DNA of 64,000 nucleotides, from positions 744,001 to 808,000 of the forward strand of contig NZ_CP038492.1 in the NCBI RefSeq assembly GCF_004751985.1. Reading direction: 5' to 3'. The notes beneath the pieces are model-generated. The model was not told where the DNA came from. It worked only from the letters and a program-made list of their open reading frames with translations, and ran no database searches. Positions 26,195 through 35,086 of this stretch are shown piece after piece. The position numbers and the translations under genes are program-made. This DNA comes from Rhodophyticola sp. CCM32. GTDB taxonomy: Bacteria; Pseudomonadota; Alphaproteobacteria; Rhodobacterales; Rhodobacteraceae. The first letter of the stretch is position 1. Every line of letters starts with the position of its first letter.

Positions 26195-27137
26195 GCCCGC
26201 CAAGGGAACGCTGCGAGACGCGCCGGTGATCCGGTCGCGCGATCTGACCGGGTACGGGGCCAACCCGCCCGATATCCGCTGGCCGAACGGGGCCGGGCTT
26301 GCAGTGAACTTCGTGCTGAATGTCGAGGAAGGATCGGAATATTCCATCGGCGACGGCGATGGCCGGTCTGAAACCGCGCTCAGCGAGGTGCGCGCCAGCC
26401 GGGTGCCGGTGGGGGATCGGGATCTGGCGGCGGAAAGCATGTATGAATACGGCTCCCGCGTGGGGTTCTGGCGGCTTTATCGCCTGTTCCGGTCGCGGGG
26501 CCTTCCGCTGACGGTGTTTGCCTGCGCATTGGCGCTTGAACGCGCGCCCGGGATCGCCGCCGCGATTGCCGCCACCGACTGGGATATCTGCGCCCATGGC
26601 TGGCGCTGGATCGAACATTACCATCTGGATCCCGACACCGAGGCTGAACATATCGCAAAGGCCCATGCCAGCCTGACCCGGACCCTGGGCCGTTCGCCAC
26701 GGGGCTGGTATTGCCGCTATTCCGCCTCCACCGCCACGCGCGGTCTGGTGGTGGCCCATGGCGGGTATGAGTATGACAGCGACGCCTATAATGATGATCT
26801 GCCCTATTGGACCGATGTCGCAGGTGCCCCGCATCTGGTGGTGCCCTATTCCATGGTCACCAATGACACCAGGTTTCTGTCGGGCGATGTGTTTTCCGCC
26901 GATGCCTATGCCCGGTTTCTGATCGACAGTTTCGACATTCTGCTGGCCGAGGCGGAAAACATGCCGCGAATGATGTCAGTGGGGTTGCATCCGCGGATCA
27001 TCGGCCATCCGGGGCGGCTGGCGGGGCTGATCCGGTTCATGGATCATATCGCCGGGCGGGCGGATGTCTGGGTCTGCGGGCGCGATCAGATCGCGGATTT
27101 CTGGCGTCAGGCCGTGCCGCCGGGGCAGGGCGGATGA
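26187..27137 (+). CDS. Polysaccharide-deacetylase-fold amidase, allantoinase PuuE-like
   Basis: A 316-residue protein of the polysaccharide deacetylase fold, close in layout to PuuE-type allantoinases. The diagnostic NFVLNVEEGSE segment is near residue 45, followed by SMYEYGSRVGFWRL, a WDICAHGWRWIEH motif near 133 and SVGLHPRIIGHPGR near 270. A GTG start at 26187 is chosen because GGAGG stands 6 bp before it; no better ATG exists, and it overlaps the deacylase by 8 bp. PuuE hydrolyses allantoin without metal. Coexistence with an AllB-like enzyme of unrelated fold in the facing operon suggests two different amide-opening steps. Confidence 0.83.
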   Translation: MTEPAKGTLRDAPVIRSRDLTGYGANPPDIRWPNGAGLAVNFVLNVEEGSEYSIGDGDGRSETALSEVRASRVPVGDRDLAAESMYEYGSRVGFWRLYRLFRSRGLPLTVFACALALERAPGIAAAIAATDWDICAHGWRWIEHYHLDPDTEAEHIAKAHASLTRTLGRSPRGWYCRYSASTATRGLVVAHGGYEYDSDAYNDDLPYWTDVAGAPHLVVPYSMVTNDTRFLSGDVFSADAYARFLIDSFDILLAEAENMPRMMSVGLHPRIIGHPGRLAGLIRFMDHIAGRADVWVCGRDQIADFWRQAVPPGQGG

Positions 27138-27619
27138 GCGGGCCGATCCTGCCGCTCAGACCGCCGGATGCCGCGGCCTTCGCGCCGTTCGGGGAACTGG
27201 TCATGCCGCCGGATGCGCCGGGCACGCGCCGGTTTTACAGCGACACGCTGCATTCACGACATGACACAAGCGCCCCTGTGCTGCATGTCAATAATGTGCC
27301 CCCGCAGAGCCTGCCGCTTGTTGTGTCGCGGATCGAACGTCACCCTTATGCGTCCCAATGCTTTTTCCCGCTTGATGTCTCGCGGTATGCGGTGATGGTG
27401 ATGCCATCGGATGCAAAGGGCGGGCCCTGCGCCGACAAGGCTCTGGCCTTTCTGATGCCCGGCACAATGGGGGTGATCTTCAACCCCGGTGTCTGGCATC
27501 TTGGGGCCACGGTTCTGGATCGCCCGGGCCATTTCACCGTGCTGATGTGGCGTGGCGGTCCGGTGCAGGATGATGAGTTCCGCACCATTGCGCCACTGAC
27601 CCTGATCGCGCCCACCTAA
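27134..27619 (+). CDS. Ureidoglycolate lyase-family protein (AllA-like)
   Basis: A 161-residue single-domain protein of the ureidoglycolate lyase/hydrolase family, a double-stranded beta-helix fold. It has the typical FAPFGELV opening, VSRIERHPYASQCFFPLD near residue 65, and a PGTMGVIFNPGVWH motif near 112 whose histidine is part of the family active site. AllA splits ureidoglycolate to glyoxylate and urea. It overlaps the PuuE-like gene by 4 bp. No allantoate amidohydrolase (AllC or Alc) is found in the window, so the classic allantoin route is not complete here. Confidence 0.83.
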   Translation: MSGPILPLRPPDAAAFAPFGELVMPPDAPGTRRFYSDTLHSRHDTSAPVLHVNNVPPQSLPLVVSRIERHPYASQCFFPLDVSRYAVMVMPSDAKGGPCADKALAFLMPGTMGVIFNPGVWHLGATVLDRPGHFTVLMWRGGPVQDDEFRTIAPLTLIAPT

Positions 27620-27663
27620 TAACCCCAAGGCGCCTTGCCCGCGCCGCGCCTGAAAGACCTGTC

Positions 27664-28566
27664 ATGACCCCCCGCAAGACTGAGCTGTTTGTTCCCACCA
27701 TCACACCGTTCGCCGCTGATCTGTCTGTCGATACGAAGCGGTTCGTGGCCCATGCCCGCGCCCTGATCGCAGGCGGAGCCCATGGGCTGGCGCCATTCGG
27801 CACCACCAGCGAGGCGAATTCCCTGTCTGTGGCGGAACGGACAGCCGCGCTTGAGGCGCTGATCGCGGGCGGGATCTCTCCGTCTCAACTGATCCCCGGA
27901 ACCGGATGCTGCGCGGCGGGCGATACAATCACCCTCTCGGCCCATGCGACCAGGCTGGGGTGCCGGGGGGTTCTGATGTTGCCGCCATTCTTCTATAAGG
28001 GTGTCGGCGATGCGGGCGTGTTTGACGCCTATGCGCAGGTGATCGAGGCGGTCGGCCCCGATCTGCGCATCTATCTGTACCATATCCCGCAAATGTCCGG
28101 CGTGCCGATCACCCTGCCACTGATCGAGCGGTTGATCGCCGCCTATCCGGGTGCCATTGCCGGTCTGAAAGACAGTTCGGGCGATTGGGACAATACGGCG
28201 TCGGTGATCGCGGCCTTCCCGCAGATTGACACCTATTCCGCCTCGGAATCCCTGATCCCGGAAAACGTGGCCGCGGGCGGTGCGGGCTGCATCAGTGCCA
28301 GCTCGAATGTGAACCCAAGGGGCATCCGCGCGTTGATCGACGCGCTGGACGGCCCGGATCAAGCCGCCTGCCATGATCAGGTCAGTCAGGTTCGCGGGAT
28401 ATTCGAAGGCCTGCCGCTGATCCCGTCGATCAAGGCGGCGGTGGCGCTTCAGGCGGGCGATCCCGGCCTGGCCCGTGTGCGCCCGCCCTTCACGGCCTCC
28501 GGGCCGGACCATGCGGATGCCATTGCCAAGGCCGTGCGCATCGCCGGCGACCAGACCCCGCCATGA
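27664..28566 (+). CDS. DapA-family (dihydrodipicolinate synthase-like) aldolase/lyase
   Basis: A 300-residue TIM barrel of the DHDPS/N-acetylneuraminate lyase family. The Schiff-base lysine is in IAGLKDSSGD near residue 164 and the catalytic tyrosine in IYLYHIPQ near 137; the GTTSEANSLS motif near residue 45 matches the oxo-acid carboxylate loop. Family members condense or cleave pyruvate with aldehydes, so this one probably splits a 2-keto-type intermediate to pyruvate plus an aldehyde. It is not the biosynthetic DapA by context. Its stop overlaps the next start by 4 bp. Confidence 0.85.
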   Translation: MTPRKTELFVPTITPFAADLSVDTKRFVAHARALIAGGAHGLAPFGTTSEANSLSVAERTAALEALIAGGISPSQLIPGTGCCAAGDTITLSAHATRLGCRGVLMLPPFFYKGVGDAGVFDAYAQVIEAVGPDLRIYLYHIPQMSGVPITLPLIERLIAAYPGAIAGLKDSSGDWDNTASVIAAFPQIDTYSASESLIPENVAAGGAGCISASSNVNPRGIRALIDALDGPDQAACHDQVSQVRGIFEGLPLIPSIKAAVALQAGDPGLARVRPPFTASGPDHADAIAKAVRIAGDQTPP

Positions 28567-29501
28567 TGAGGGATAAACCTGTTCTTGTCACCGGCGCTGG
28601 CGGGTTTGTCTGTTCCGAAATTGCTCTGGCCCTGCATCATGCGGGCCGGAATGTGCTGGCGGTGGATCAATGGTTCGATGCCCCCACCCGGGCGCGTCTG
28701 GGGCCCCTGCGCCGGATCGAAGCACCGCTGCCAGAGGTGCTGGCCGGTCTGAAAGGCGCGGCGTTTTCTGCGGTCATCCATGGCGCGGCGATCACCGCGC
28801 CGCCTGCGCGCCTGTTGATCAGCAGGGCGGCCCATATCCGGCAGAATGTGGAATTGCTGACCGGGGCGCTGGATTTCGCGCGCGGGGCCGGGGCCACAGA
28901 TTTCCTGTTCCTCAGTTCCATGGGGGTCTTCGGCCCCGGTGACAGGCCGGTGCCGGACGGTCGGTTCACAGAAGTAACATGCCCAAGCGCCTCATGCGCC
29001 TATGCGACGGCCAAACGCGCCGGTGAAGACCTCACCGCGGCCGCCGCCGAAACGGGGTTTGCCACGCTCAGCCTGCGGCTTGGCAATATATTCGGACCTC
29101 ATGAGGTGGTGCGCGAAACCCGTCAGACGCTTTGCCTTGTGGCGCGCATGCTGGCCGAGGCGCGCGGCAGCCGGGTGATCACCACACAGACACCCGAGGC
29201 CCTGCGCGAATGGTCCTGGCTGCCCGATCTGGCCGAGGCGATTGCCGGTCTGATGGGGGATTTCCCAAAAGATGGCCCCCCGGTTCTGCATGCGGGCACG
29301 CCGCCCGTCCAAAGCGATCTTGAGACGGCGCGGGCGATTGCCGCGCGGGTGCCGGGCACGCTGATCCGTCTGGCGCCGCCACCGCATCCCGCCTTGCGCC
29401 AGCCCATGGGCAGCAATCATCCAACCCTGTTCAACCGCGCCCATTGGACCCCGATGGCGGCCGCGCTGGACAGTCTGATCCCGCAGGTGGCCATGCCATG
29501 A
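28563..29501 (+). CDS. NAD-dependent epimerase/dehydratase
   Basis: A 312-residue extended SDR. The nucleotide site is VTGAGGFVCSE at the N-terminus, a LSSMGVFGP segment carries the active-site serine near residue 120, and CAYATAKRAGE has the catalytic Tyr-x3-Lys near 140. The RLGNIFGP motif is typical for nucleotide-sugar or sugar epimerases of this class. It overlaps both neighbours by 4 bp, so it is co-translated with the DapA-like and Gfo/Idh genes. The substrate is unknown, probably a sugar-like or hydroxy-acid intermediate. Confidence 0.83.
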   Translation: MMRDKPVLVTGAGGFVCSEIALALHHAGRNVLAVDQWFDAPTRARLGPLRRIEAPLPEVLAGLKGAAFSAVIHGAAITAPPARLLISRAAHIRQNVELLTGALDFARGAGATDFLFLSSMGVFGPGDRPVPDGRFTEVTCPSASCAYATAKRAGEDLTAAAAETGFATLSLRLGNIFGPHEVVRETRQTLCLVARMLAEARGSRVITTQTPEALREWSWLPDLAEAIAGLMGDFPKDGPPVLHAGTPPVQSDLETARAIAARVPGTLIRLAPPPHPALRQPMGSNHPTLFNRAHWTPMAAALDSLIPQVAMP

Positions 29502-30526
29502 CCCCGCTGCGCCTGATCATCACTGGCCTTGGCGCCCGGGCGCGGACCTGGTTGCAGGTGGCCTCTGACAGCCCGGATGTGGAAATTGTGGGCCTGTGTG
29601 ACCCCGACCCGGCGGCCCGCGACCGGGCGCGCGAGGCATATCCGGGCCGTCCCGTTGCGGCGGCGCTGGAGGATATCATCGGCACTGTCGGGGTCGAGGC
29701 GGTGCTGCTCTGCACACCGCCTGCCGGGCGTCTGGCGCAGATCACCGTCTGTTGCGACCATGGGCTGGCCATTCTTGCGGAAAAACCGCTATCGGATGAT
29801 GTCGCGACCGCCGCGCGCTTCGTGGCCATGGCCGAGGCGGCGGGCGTGCCTTTGATCGTCGGTCTGAATTTCCGCTATCTGGCCGTCACCCAGGCGATGC
29901 GCCACCTGCTGACCGATGGCCCTGTCGGCAGCCCTGGATTTGGCCGCTTCACCTATGAACGCTGGCGCGATGGCACCCAGTCCTGGCTGAACTCCTACCC
30001 CCTGACCATGGATCACCCGATGCTCTGGGAACAGTCGATCCATCATTTTGATCTGATGCGCTATGTCTACGGGGTGGAGCCTGTGTCGATCCAGGCCCAC
30101 ACGTTCAACCCGGATTGGACGATGTATGCAGGCGATACCAACGTGTCTGCCCTGATCCATTTCGACAGCGGGCTGACAGTCAATTATCAGGGCACCTGGC
30201 AGGCCGGGCATGAACCGATGAATTTCAACTGGCGCACGGATTGCGATGGCGGGATCGTGATGCAGCGCGACATGTTCGGCGATCTGGCTTTTGCGCGGCG
30301 GATGGACCCTGAGATGACGCCTGTGCCGCTGCCGGATCACACGCCCTGGATCAGCGATGCGCGTGCGTTGCTCAACGGGTTTGTCGCCACCTGCCGGGGC
30401 GCGGCGCCGGACTGCACCGGTCGGGATCATCTGCAATCGCTGATGATGCTGGAGGGATGCATTCGTGCCTCTGCCCGCCGGGAGAGCGTTGATATGGAAG
30501 AGATCAGGGCGGGTCTGGCCGCCTGA
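29498..30526 (+). CDS. Gfo/Idh/MocA-family oxidoreductase (copy 1)
   Basis: A 342-residue NAD(P)-dependent oxidoreductase with an N-terminal Rossmann domain (GLGARARTW, then VGLCDPDP), the conserved EKPLSDD motif with catalytic lysine near residue 95 and a C-terminal beta-sheet domain. A WEQSIHHFDLMRYVYG block near 183 supplies the usual active-site Asp/His. The ATG at 29498 overlaps the preceding stop by 4 bp; upstream in-frame codons are the tail of that gene. Members oxidise or reduce sugars, inositols and some opine-like compounds. A second family member follows after 54 bp. Confidence 0.88.
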   Translation: MTPLRLIITGLGARARTWLQVASDSPDVEIVGLCDPDPAARDRAREAYPGRPVAAALEDIIGTVGVEAVLLCTPPAGRLAQITVCCDHGLAILAEKPLSDDVATAARFVAMAEAAGVPLIVGLNFRYLAVTQAMRHLLTDGPVGSPGFGRFTYERWRDGTQSWLNSYPLTMDHPMLWEQSIHHFDLMRYVYGVEPVSIQAHTFNPDWTMYAGDTNVSALIHFDSGLTVNYQGTWQAGHEPMNFNWRTDCDGGIVMQRDMFGDLAFARRMDPEMTPVPLPDHTPWISDARALLNGFVATCRGAAPDCTGRDHLQSLMMLEGCIRASARRESVDMEEIRAGLAA

Positions 30527-30580
30527 GCGAACAGATGCGCGCCCGGCCCGGGATCGCGCAGGAATATTGGAGGAGCGATC

Positions 30581-31663
30581 ATGTTAAATGTCGGGATCAT
30601 CGGGGCCAGTTTCGCCCGCAACGCCTATCTGCCGGCCTTCGAACATATTGAGGGCGCGACGGTGGTGGCGCTTGCCTCTGGCCGGATCGACAGCGCCAAA
30701 GCGGCGGCGGCACCTTATGGCATCGCCCATGTCTATGACGACTGGCAGAAGATGCTGGAGGGTCACGCGCTTGATCTGGTCTGCATCGCCACGCCCACGG
30801 TGATGCATGCGCCGATGACCTGCGCGGCGCTGGCCGGTGGCGCCCATGTATTGTGCGAGAAACCCACCGCGATGAATGCGGGCGAGGCGCGCCATATGCT
30901 GGACGCCGCGCGGGCCGCGAAACGGCTGCATATGATCGACCATGAATTGCGCTTCAACCCGACCCGCGCGCGCATGGCCGAGATGATCCGGGGCGGCGAT
31001 CTGGGCGAAATCCGCCATGTGAATATCAGCAATATCGGCGCTTCTTGGGCTGATCCGGCCTCGCGTCCCCGGGGCGACTGGTGGTCGGATGCATCCATGG
31101 GCGGCGGTCGGCTGGGGGCGAACGGATCGCATCAGGTGGATATGCTGCGCTGGTGGCTGGGGGAGCCTGCGGCGGTGATCGGGCAGGCCCTGACAATTGT
31201 GCCGGACCGGGTGGATGCCAAAACCGGGGAGGCCTGGACAGCAACCGCCGATGACCTGTCATATTTTACGCTTGAGATGCAGTCCGGCGCGCTGGCCCAG
31301 GTGTTCATGAGCGGGGTGGCCGCCGCCAATATGGGCAATGAAACGCAGGTCTTCGGCGCGAAGGGCACGCTGACCCTGTCGAACAGCGATGAAAAACTCT
31401 ATTTCGCGCGCGCCGGTGACAGCTTTGCCGATATCAGCGTTGATGATCCGAATGCCGGGCTGGAGGGGCTGAACAAGGGCATCTGGAATGTCTCGGTTCT
31501 CGCCGCCCTTCAGGAACTGGTCGCGGCGATCAAGGAAGACCGGGAGCTGCAGCGCGGCGCCAGTTTCGTGGACGGGTTGCGCAATCAGATGGTGCTGGAT
31601 GCGGTCATCGCCTCGACCGCCAGCCGCAGATGGGAAGCGCTTGATATGTCAGGCGCGGCCTGA
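30581..31663 (+). CDS. Gfo/Idh/MocA-family oxidoreductase (copy 2)
   Basis: A 360-residue relative of the preceding gene with GIIGASFARNAYL in the Rossmann domain, CEKPTAMNAGEA with the catalytic lysine near residue 92, and GGGRLGANGSHQVDMLRWWLG with the active-site Asp/His near 185. The sequence differs clearly from copy 1 beyond the motifs, so it is not a recent duplicate. A GGAGG ribosome site lies before the ATG. Its stop shares one base with the next start. It probably catalyses a separate oxidation in the same route. Confidence 0.88.
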   Translation: MLNVGIIGASFARNAYLPAFEHIEGATVVALASGRIDSAKAAAAPYGIAHVYDDWQKMLEGHALDLVCIATPTVMHAPMTCAALAGGAHVLCEKPTAMNAGEARHMLDAARAAKRLHMIDHELRFNPTRARMAEMIRGGDLGEIRHVNISNIGASWADPASRPRGDWWSDASMGGGRLGANGSHQVDMLRWWLGEPAAVIGQALTIVPDRVDAKTGEAWTATADDLSYFTLEMQSGALAQVFMSGVAAANMGNETQVFGAKGTLTLSNSDEKLYFARAGDSFADISVDDPNAGLEGLNKGIWNVSVLAALQELVAAIKEDRELQRGASFVDGLRNQMVLDAVIASTASRRWEALDMSGAA

Positions 31664-32376
31664 TGCCCGCCCTGTCAGATCAGCGGGTTCTGATCACAGG
31701 CGCGGGGGCCGGGCTTGGGGCGGCGCTTGCCCGGGTCTTTGCGGGCCATGGGACCGATCTGGTGCTGATGGATGTGGATGCGGGCGGGCTGGCAGCGGTA
31801 TGTGCCGGGATCGGCCGTCAGGCGCAGGGCATCCCCGTCGATCTGGCGGATGCAGAGGCCACGGCACAGGCCATCGCCGAGCTGCCCGGCCCGGTGGACA
31901 CATTGATCCATAATGCGGCGATCCTGCATCCCGAACCGGTGGAGCAGGTCAGCCTGGCCACATTCCGGGCCACGATGGATGTGGGCATTCAGGCCGCCTT
32001 CCAACTGACGCAGGCCGTCTGGCCCGGGATGAAGGCGGGCGGCGGCGGGGCGCTGATCTTTGTGTCCTCGCAATCCGGTATCAAGGGCTTCGTGGATGAA
32101 ACCGCCTATTGCGCGGCCAAACACGCGCTGGAAGGTTTCTCGAAATGTCTGGCGATGGAGGGCGCGGCGCATGGCATCCTGTCCTGCACCATCACCCCGG
32201 GCAAGGCGATGCACACACCGATGTCGGAGCGGAACTACCCGCCCGAGCTGAAAGCAGACTGGATCGCGCCCGAGGGTCTGGCGCCCGCCTTTGCCCATAT
32301 CGCCAGCAGCCGCGATGCCGCCCTGTCGGGGCAGCGTCTGAACGCCTGGGACCTGTCACAGGCAAAGGCGCGCTGA
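31663..32376 (+). CDS. SDR-family oxidoreductase
   Basis: A 237-residue classical SDR with LITGAGAGLGAA, HNAAIL, the catalytic serine in FVSSQSGIKG and the active-site motif YCAAK near residue 148. The start codon overlaps the stop of the Gfo/Idh gene by one base, a tight coupling. Relatives carry out 3-oxoacyl or polyol oxidoreduction with NAD(P). It is the third oxidoreductase in a row, pointing to a multi-step oxidation of the carbon skeleton left after deamidation and deamination. Confidence 0.85.
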   Translation: MPALSDQRVLITGAGAGLGAALARVFAGHGTDLVLMDVDAGGLAAVCAGIGRQAQGIPVDLADAEATAQAIAELPGPVDTLIHNAAILHPEPVEQVSLATFRATMDVGIQAAFQLTQAVWPGMKAGGGGALIFVSSQSGIKGFVDETAYCAAKHALEGFSKCLAMEGAAHGILSCTITPGKAMHTPMSERNYPPELKADWIAPEGLAPAFAHIASSRDAALSGQRLNAWDLSQAKAR

Positions 32377-32450
32377 TGCCCCGGAAGACCGCCAATATCA
32401 CACACCCGTTCGGCCGCGCCTCAAGCGCGCCACTCTGAAAGGACAAACCG

Positions 32451-34124
32451 ATGCCCAAGGTCGATATCGCCTTTGACACCTATCACGACTATGACGCGAT
32501 GACCGCCCATCTCAAGGCGCTGGCGGCGAAATATCCCGGGCTTTGCACGCTGACATCCATCGCCAAAAGCTTTCGCGGGCGCGAGGTGTGGTTCATGACC
32601 ATCACCAACCCCGAAACCGGCCCGGCGCTGGAAAAGCCGGGGTTTTATATCGACGCGCAGATCCATGCGGAAGAACATGCAACCAGCGCCACCGCGCTTT
32701 ATGCCTGCTGGTATCTGCTGACCCGCTATGGACACGATGCCGAAGTGACGCGGCTGGTGGATCAGCAGGTGTTCTACATCATCCCGCGCATCAACCCGGA
32801 CGGGGCCGAATACGCCCTGACCGCGCCCTATCATCCCTGGTGCGGCAATGGCAGGTTCCTGCCCGGCGAAGATCGGATTGACGGGTTGATCCCGCAGGAT
32901 ATCAACGGCGATGGCTATATCGTGCAGATGCGTGTGCCCGACCCCAGGGGCGAATGGAAGAAAGACCCGGATGAACCGCGCATTCTGGTGCAGCGCGAAC
33001 CGGGCGAGGAGGGCGGGGAATACTATCGGCTTTACCCCGAAGGGCTGATCGAGAATTACGACGGTGTTCATGTGCAGATCGACCCGCAGGAAGACGGCAA
33101 TATGAACCGCAATTTCCCGATCAACTGGTCGCCGCAGGAATATGGCGCGGGGGCCTATCCGTTTTCCGAACCCGAGGCGATGGGGATGGGCCAGGTGATC
33201 CTGAACCATCCCAATATCGCGGGCATGTGCGCCTATCACACCCATGGCGGCATCATCCTGCGCCCCTCGATGATGAAATTCGATGCCGAGATGAGCCCGC
33301 CCGATCTGGCGCTTTACAAGGATCTGGGCGCGGTGGGCGAACGACTGACCGGTTATCCGACGATATCCACCTATGAGGAGTTCACGCCGGACAAATCCAA
33401 GGCCCGCCATGGCAGCCTGAAAGACTGGGTCTATGAAGAGATGGGGATCATCTGTTTCTCGACCGAGCTTTGGGATCTGGAGCGCACGGCAGGCGTGCCG
33501 AAAGAGGGCTATTACAATCTGGGGCCCCGCGACGCGGCCACGACGCGGCAGGTTTTCGACTGGGTGGTCGAACATCTGGGCGCGCATGGCTTTCGCGACT
33601 GGGAGCCGTTCGACCATCCGCAGCTTGGCCCGGTCGAGATTGGCGGCATGGTCTATATCTGGAGCTATCGAAACCCGCCCGGCACACTTCTGGAAGAGAT
33701 CTGCCATAACAATGTGCTGTTCAACCTGCGCCATGCCGCCGCCGCGCCGCGCATCGCGGTGGACAGTCTTGATGTGGAGGCCCTGGGGGCAGATCTGCAC
33801 AAGGTCACGGCGGTGGTGTCAAACCATGGCTATCTGCCGACAAACCTGTCGGATGTGGCGGTGCAGAACGGGGTGGCAAAGCCGGTCTCGGTCACGCTTG
33901 ACTGTGACGGGGCCGATCTGCTGATGACCCCCGATACGGTCGCGCTTGGCAATCTGGCCGGGCGCAACGAACGGCGCTATGCCTATTCGAACTGGGGCCA
34001 GCAATGGTCGCCGGTGACGAAAAAGGTCGAATGGCTGGTCAGGGCGACCCGACCGGGGGCGGCGGTGACGGTGACAGCAGCCTCGGAAAAGGGCGGGACG
34101 CATCGCGAAACTGCGGGGCTGTAG
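32451..34124 (+). CDS. M14-family zinc carboxypeptidase
   Basis: A 557-residue protein with an M14 carboxypeptidase domain and a C-terminal beta-rich domain. Zinc ligands appear as HAEEH (His-x-x-Glu) near residue 73 and the histidine of YHTHGG near 265; NMNRNFP near 218 matches the substrate-binding Asn-Arg pair, and the catalytic glutamate is in CFSTELWDLE near 340. No export signal is visible, so it seems cytoplasmic. It ends the long plus-strand operon. Family members remove C-terminal residues or cleave amide-linked conjugates. Its distance from the preceding SDR is 74 bp with an AAAGGAC ribosome site. Confidence 0.88.
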   Translation: MPKVDIAFDTYHDYDAMTAHLKALAAKYPGLCTLTSIAKSFRGREVWFMTITNPETGPALEKPGFYIDAQIHAEEHATSATALYACWYLLTRYGHDAEVTRLVDQQVFYIIPRINPDGAEYALTAPYHPWCGNGRFLPGEDRIDGLIPQDINGDGYIVQMRVPDPRGEWKKDPDEPRILVQREPGEEGGEYYRLYPEGLIENYDGVHVQIDPQEDGNMNRNFPINWSPQEYGAGAYPFSEPEAMGMGQVILNHPNIAGMCAYHTHGGIILRPSMMKFDAEMSPPDLALYKDLGAVGERLTGYPTISTYEEFTPDKSKARHGSLKDWVYEEMGIICFSTELWDLERTAGVPKEGYYNLGPRDAATTRQVFDWVVEHLGAHGFRDWEPFDHPQLGPVEIGGMVYIWSYRNPPGTLLEEICHNNVLFNLRHAAAAPRIAVDSLDVEALGADLHKVTAVVSNHGYLPTNLSDVAVQNGVAKPVSVTLDCDGADLLMTPDTVALGNLAGRNERRYAYSNWGQQWSPVTKKVEWLVRATRPGAAVTVTAASEKGGTHRETAGL

Positions 34125-34139
34125 GGTCTGTTGAGAAAT

Positions 34140-34169
34140 CTGCCGCTATCTGTTCATGGGTGGCGGCAG
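34140..34169. terminator. Hairpin between convergent operons
   Basis: CTGCCGC (34140-34146) pairs with GCGGCAG (34163-34169), a 7-bp GC-rich stem in the 71-bp gap between the converging M14 peptidase and PfkB kinase genes. A palindrome GCAGCGCGCTGC overlaps its right arm. No long T-run follows. Confidence 0.4.
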
Positions 34170-34195
34170 CGCGCTGCAGGCCTGTAGTAACACGC

Positions 34196-35086
34196 TTATT
34201 GCCCGGCCTCGTGCAGCGGCATGGCAAGGCTGTCCAGAGGCGGCAGGGCGCCGGCACCGCCCACCCGGCCCACGGCAATCGCGCCGCAATAGGTGCCCAG
34301 ATCAAGGCACTCCGCAGCGGTCTGCCCTTTCAGCCAGGCGCTCAGAAACCCGGCATTGAACGCATCGCCCGCGCCGGTTGTGTCTTTCAGCCTCACCTGT
34401 TTCGCGGCGCAGTGCTGCACCGGCCCCCGCGCCGGGCGGATCTCGGCCCCCTGGGCACCCAGTTTGATGATTGTTGCAACCTTCGGGCTGGCATCAACCC
34501 CGTGGCGGTGCAGTTCCGCGGCCTCTGCCTCATTGGGAAAGAACAGATCGACCGCCGCAATGATCCCGGAGAGATCACAGCCTGCCAGCGCCTGCCCGTC
34601 CCAGGAACAATCCAGCGACAGGCTCATGCCCGCAGCCCGCGCCATGGGGATCAGTTCCGGGTGATCGCGCGCGGTGGTGATCTCCCCCAGATGCAGATGC
34701 CGCGCGGCGGGCAGGGGGCCGGTCACGGTCAGTGCGGGTCCCGGTCTGCGGGTGACAAAGGCGCGGTCATTGCCATGCATGAAGGCCGCCGTGATCTGCG
34801 GGTCGCTGCCCGGCGGCGCGGGGGTGCAGATCGGGTCAACCCCGGTTTCGGCCATTTCGGCGCGAATGACGGCATCAAACGGTGCAACGGGCAGGGTGCC
34901 GATCAGCGCGGCCTGATGCCCAAGCGCAGACAGATAGGCGGCGGTGATATAGGCACCGCCCCCGGCCCGCAGCGCCAGCCCCTCGGCAAAGACCTCCCGC
35001 CCCGGGGCGGGGCGCGCGTCAAGCTCTGTGAAGACCAGATCGCAATAAATCCGGCCTGCGGTCAGAATCCGGTCAGACAGGGTCAT
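34196..35086 (-). CDS. PfkB-family carbohydrate kinase
   Basis: A 296-residue ribokinase-like sugar kinase. The C-terminal signature DTTGAGDAFNAGF near residue 237 holds the catalytic aspartate and anion hole, and an N-terminal GGGAYITAAYLSALG segment near 47 fits the substrate-binding side. It is the last gene of the minus-strand unit with the UgpC-like ATPase (4-bp overlap) and the argininosuccinate-lyase-like gene. It probably phosphorylates the sugar or sugar acid released from the imported compound. Confidence 0.88.
   Translation of the reverse strand: MTLSDRILTAGRIYCDLVFTELDARPAPGREVFAEGLALRAGGGAYITAAYLSALGHQAALIGTLPVAPFDAVIRAEMAETGVDPICTPAPPGSDPQITAAFMHGNDRAFVTRRPGPALTVTGPLPAARHLHLGEITTARDHPELIPMARAAGMSLSLDCSWDGQALAGCDLSGIIAAVDLFFPNEAEAAELHRHGVDASPKVATIIKLGAQGAEIRPARGPVQHCAAKQVRLKDTTGAGDAFNAGFLSAWLKGQTAAECLDLGTYCGAIAVGRVGGAGALPPLDSLAMPLHEAGQ

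Noticed and set aside
12438..34124. Calling the island an allantoin or an ectoine degradation cluster
   Set aside because: Key genes of each pathway (AllC/Alc and urate oxidase; UehABC/EhuABCD and EutR/AsnC-type regulators) are absent, and many extra enzymes are unexplained by either.
34125..34170. A GGGTCTGTTGAGAAAT stretch reminding of an insertion-sequence end
   Set aside because: No matching inverted end, transposase fragment or target duplication was found, so it is treated as part of the convergent intergenic region.
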